Assembly: GCA_040268355.1 (NCBI GenBank)
Contig: JAWRIT010000066.1
Location: 1-6,325 of the forward strand
Origin: UBA1367 sp040268355
Lineage (GTDB): Bacteria; Actinomycetota; Coriobacteriia; Coriobacteriales; Atopobiaceae
Direction of reading: 5' to 3'
DNA: 6,325 nucleotides
This document shows positions 5,761-6,325 of this stretch, in pieces (position 1 is the stretch's first letter; every line of letters begins with the position of its first letter). The notes beneath the pieces are model-generated. The model saw only the letters and a program-made list of their open reading frames with translations, ran no database searches and had not been told where the DNA came from. Both the position numbers and the translations under genes were made by a program.

Positions 5761-6228
5761 CTAGAGCATCATGCGCATGGCCCGGTGCGTGGTGCTGTCG
5801 TCGGCAAAGCCCAGGGAGCGATAGAGCGGATAGCCCTCCTCGGTGGCGTTGAGCTCAAGAACGTCGAGCTGACGCCGGTAGGCCTCCCCGATGAGAGCAC
5901 CCATGACGAGACGAGCCAGCCCCTGCCGTCGATGCGAGGGCTCGGTGAACACGTTGAAGAGCACGCCGGTGCGACCGCGCGGAAAGCGGGGGCTCGGCGG
6001 CTTGGGAACCACCAGCAGCCAGGCGCATGACACGATGCGAGATCCCTCGTCGCGAGCCACGAAGGCGAGGAGGTCGTTCTGCAGGTGATGCTGGAAGTAG
6101 GACGGAAGGCTCTGGCGAATCTGCAGGGTCTGATCCGTTGAGAGGTCGCCGAAGTCCTCCGAGAGGTACGCGAGGCGCAGGTGCACCAGTTGGTCGAGGT
6201 CTGCCAGCGTCGCCTGTTCGATGATCAT
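5761..6228 (-). CDS. GNAT-family N-acetyltransferase
   Basis: The 155-residue product has the compact single-domain GNAT layout and would transfer an acetyl group from acetyl-CoA to an amine. Motif A is at about 90-110: a FNVFTEP strand leads into RRQGLA (100-105), which fits the R/QxxGxG/A loop that holds the acetyl-CoA pyrophosphate. Motif B is at about 124-141, LELNATEEGYPLYRSLGF, with the usual Ala/Tyr-rich helix and the closing LGF. The N-terminal IIEQATLADLDQL pattern is also typical. GGAGGG at 6238-6243 (minus strand), 9 bases upstream of the ATG, supports the start. It converges on the Nudix gene and stands as a single-gene unit. The substrate (small molecule, or a protein as for RimI relatives) is not identifiable. 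Confidence 0.88.
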   Translation of the reverse strand: MIIEQATLADLDQLVHLRLAYLSEDFGDLSTDQTLQIRQSLPSYFQHHLQNDLLAFVARDEGSRIVSCAWLLVVPKPPSPRFPRGRTGVLFNVFTEPSHRRQGLARLVMGALIGEAYRRQLDVLELNATEEGYPLYRSLGFADDSTTHRAMRMML

Positions 6229-6265
6229 GGCACGCTGCCCTCCCCCGATGGTCCAACCTCGCTAC

Positions 6266-6279
6266 AGCATACCACGTGG
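6266..6279 (-). promoter_or_regulatory. Extended -10 promoter candidate of the acetyltransferase gene, with an adjoining palindrome
   Basis: On the minus strand, TGGTATGCT gives an extended -10 element (hexamer TATGCT at 6266-6271). The expected -35 position (about 6289-6294) is a poor match. An 8-bp palindrome CCACGTGG (6272-6279) directly abuts the hexamer and includes the extended -10 TG. Predicted transcription start is near 6259, about 30 bases before the ATG. Confidence 0.35.
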
Positions 6280-6325
6280 CCTCGCGGCCTCCGTCTCCCG
6301 CCGCCTTCGCCGCACCAAGGCGCCG

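Noticed and set aside
6302..6322. Hairpin CGCCTT / AAGGCG near the right edge as a terminator
   Set aside because: There is a 6-bp stem with a 9-base loop, but no U-run follows on the minus strand and the window ends on the plus strand before it could be judged. It is not supportable as a terminator.

Overview
The window is a GC-rich bacterial chromosome segment with six complete protein genes, no RNA genes, no mobile elements and no CRISPR. The hydF gene ([FeFe]-hydrogenase H-cluster maturation) points to an anaerobe with hydrogen metabolism. Together with the high GC content, strong G/C preference at third codon positions and a PTS-derived regulator-like protein, this suggests an anaerobic high-GC actinobacterium such as a member of the Coriobacteriia. 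That placement is inference; nothing here proves the taxon.

Layout, left to right. (1) 58-1203, minus: a COG0523 (CobW/YjiA-type) G3E GTPase, probably a metallochaperone. (2) 1204-1505: a divergent promoter region with a good minus-strand promoter and a hairpin-rich leader in front of the next gene. (3) 1506-2954, plus: an unusual three-part protein with an unassigned N-terminal region, a PTS EIIB (lactose/cellobiose type) domain that keeps its phosphoacceptor cysteine, and a ROK sugar-kinase fold that has lost its catalytic signatures. (4) 2996-3559, minus: a flavodoxin-fold NAD(P)H quinone/azo reductase. (5) 3682-4893, minus: hydF, with a well-formed sigma70-type promoter whose -10 box is overlapped by a perfect 12-bp palindrome. 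(6) 5199-5723, plus: a Nudix hydrolase with a perfect Nudix box. (7) 5761-6228, minus: a GNAT acetyltransferase.

Gene order is mostly single-gene units on alternating strands (-, +, -, -, +, -). The only possible operon is hydF followed by the flavin reductase, 122 bp apart on the same strand. The genes do not form an obvious pathway. HydF and the flavin reductase are both redox-related, and the other genes are general housekeeping or accessory functions.

The best candidate for something under-described is the 482-residue EIIB-ROK protein. It looks like a sugar-kinase fold converted into a non-catalytic module and coupled to a phosphorylatable PTS domain, with no transporter or DNA-binding domain beside it. 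A second point of interest is the palindrome on the hydF promoter.
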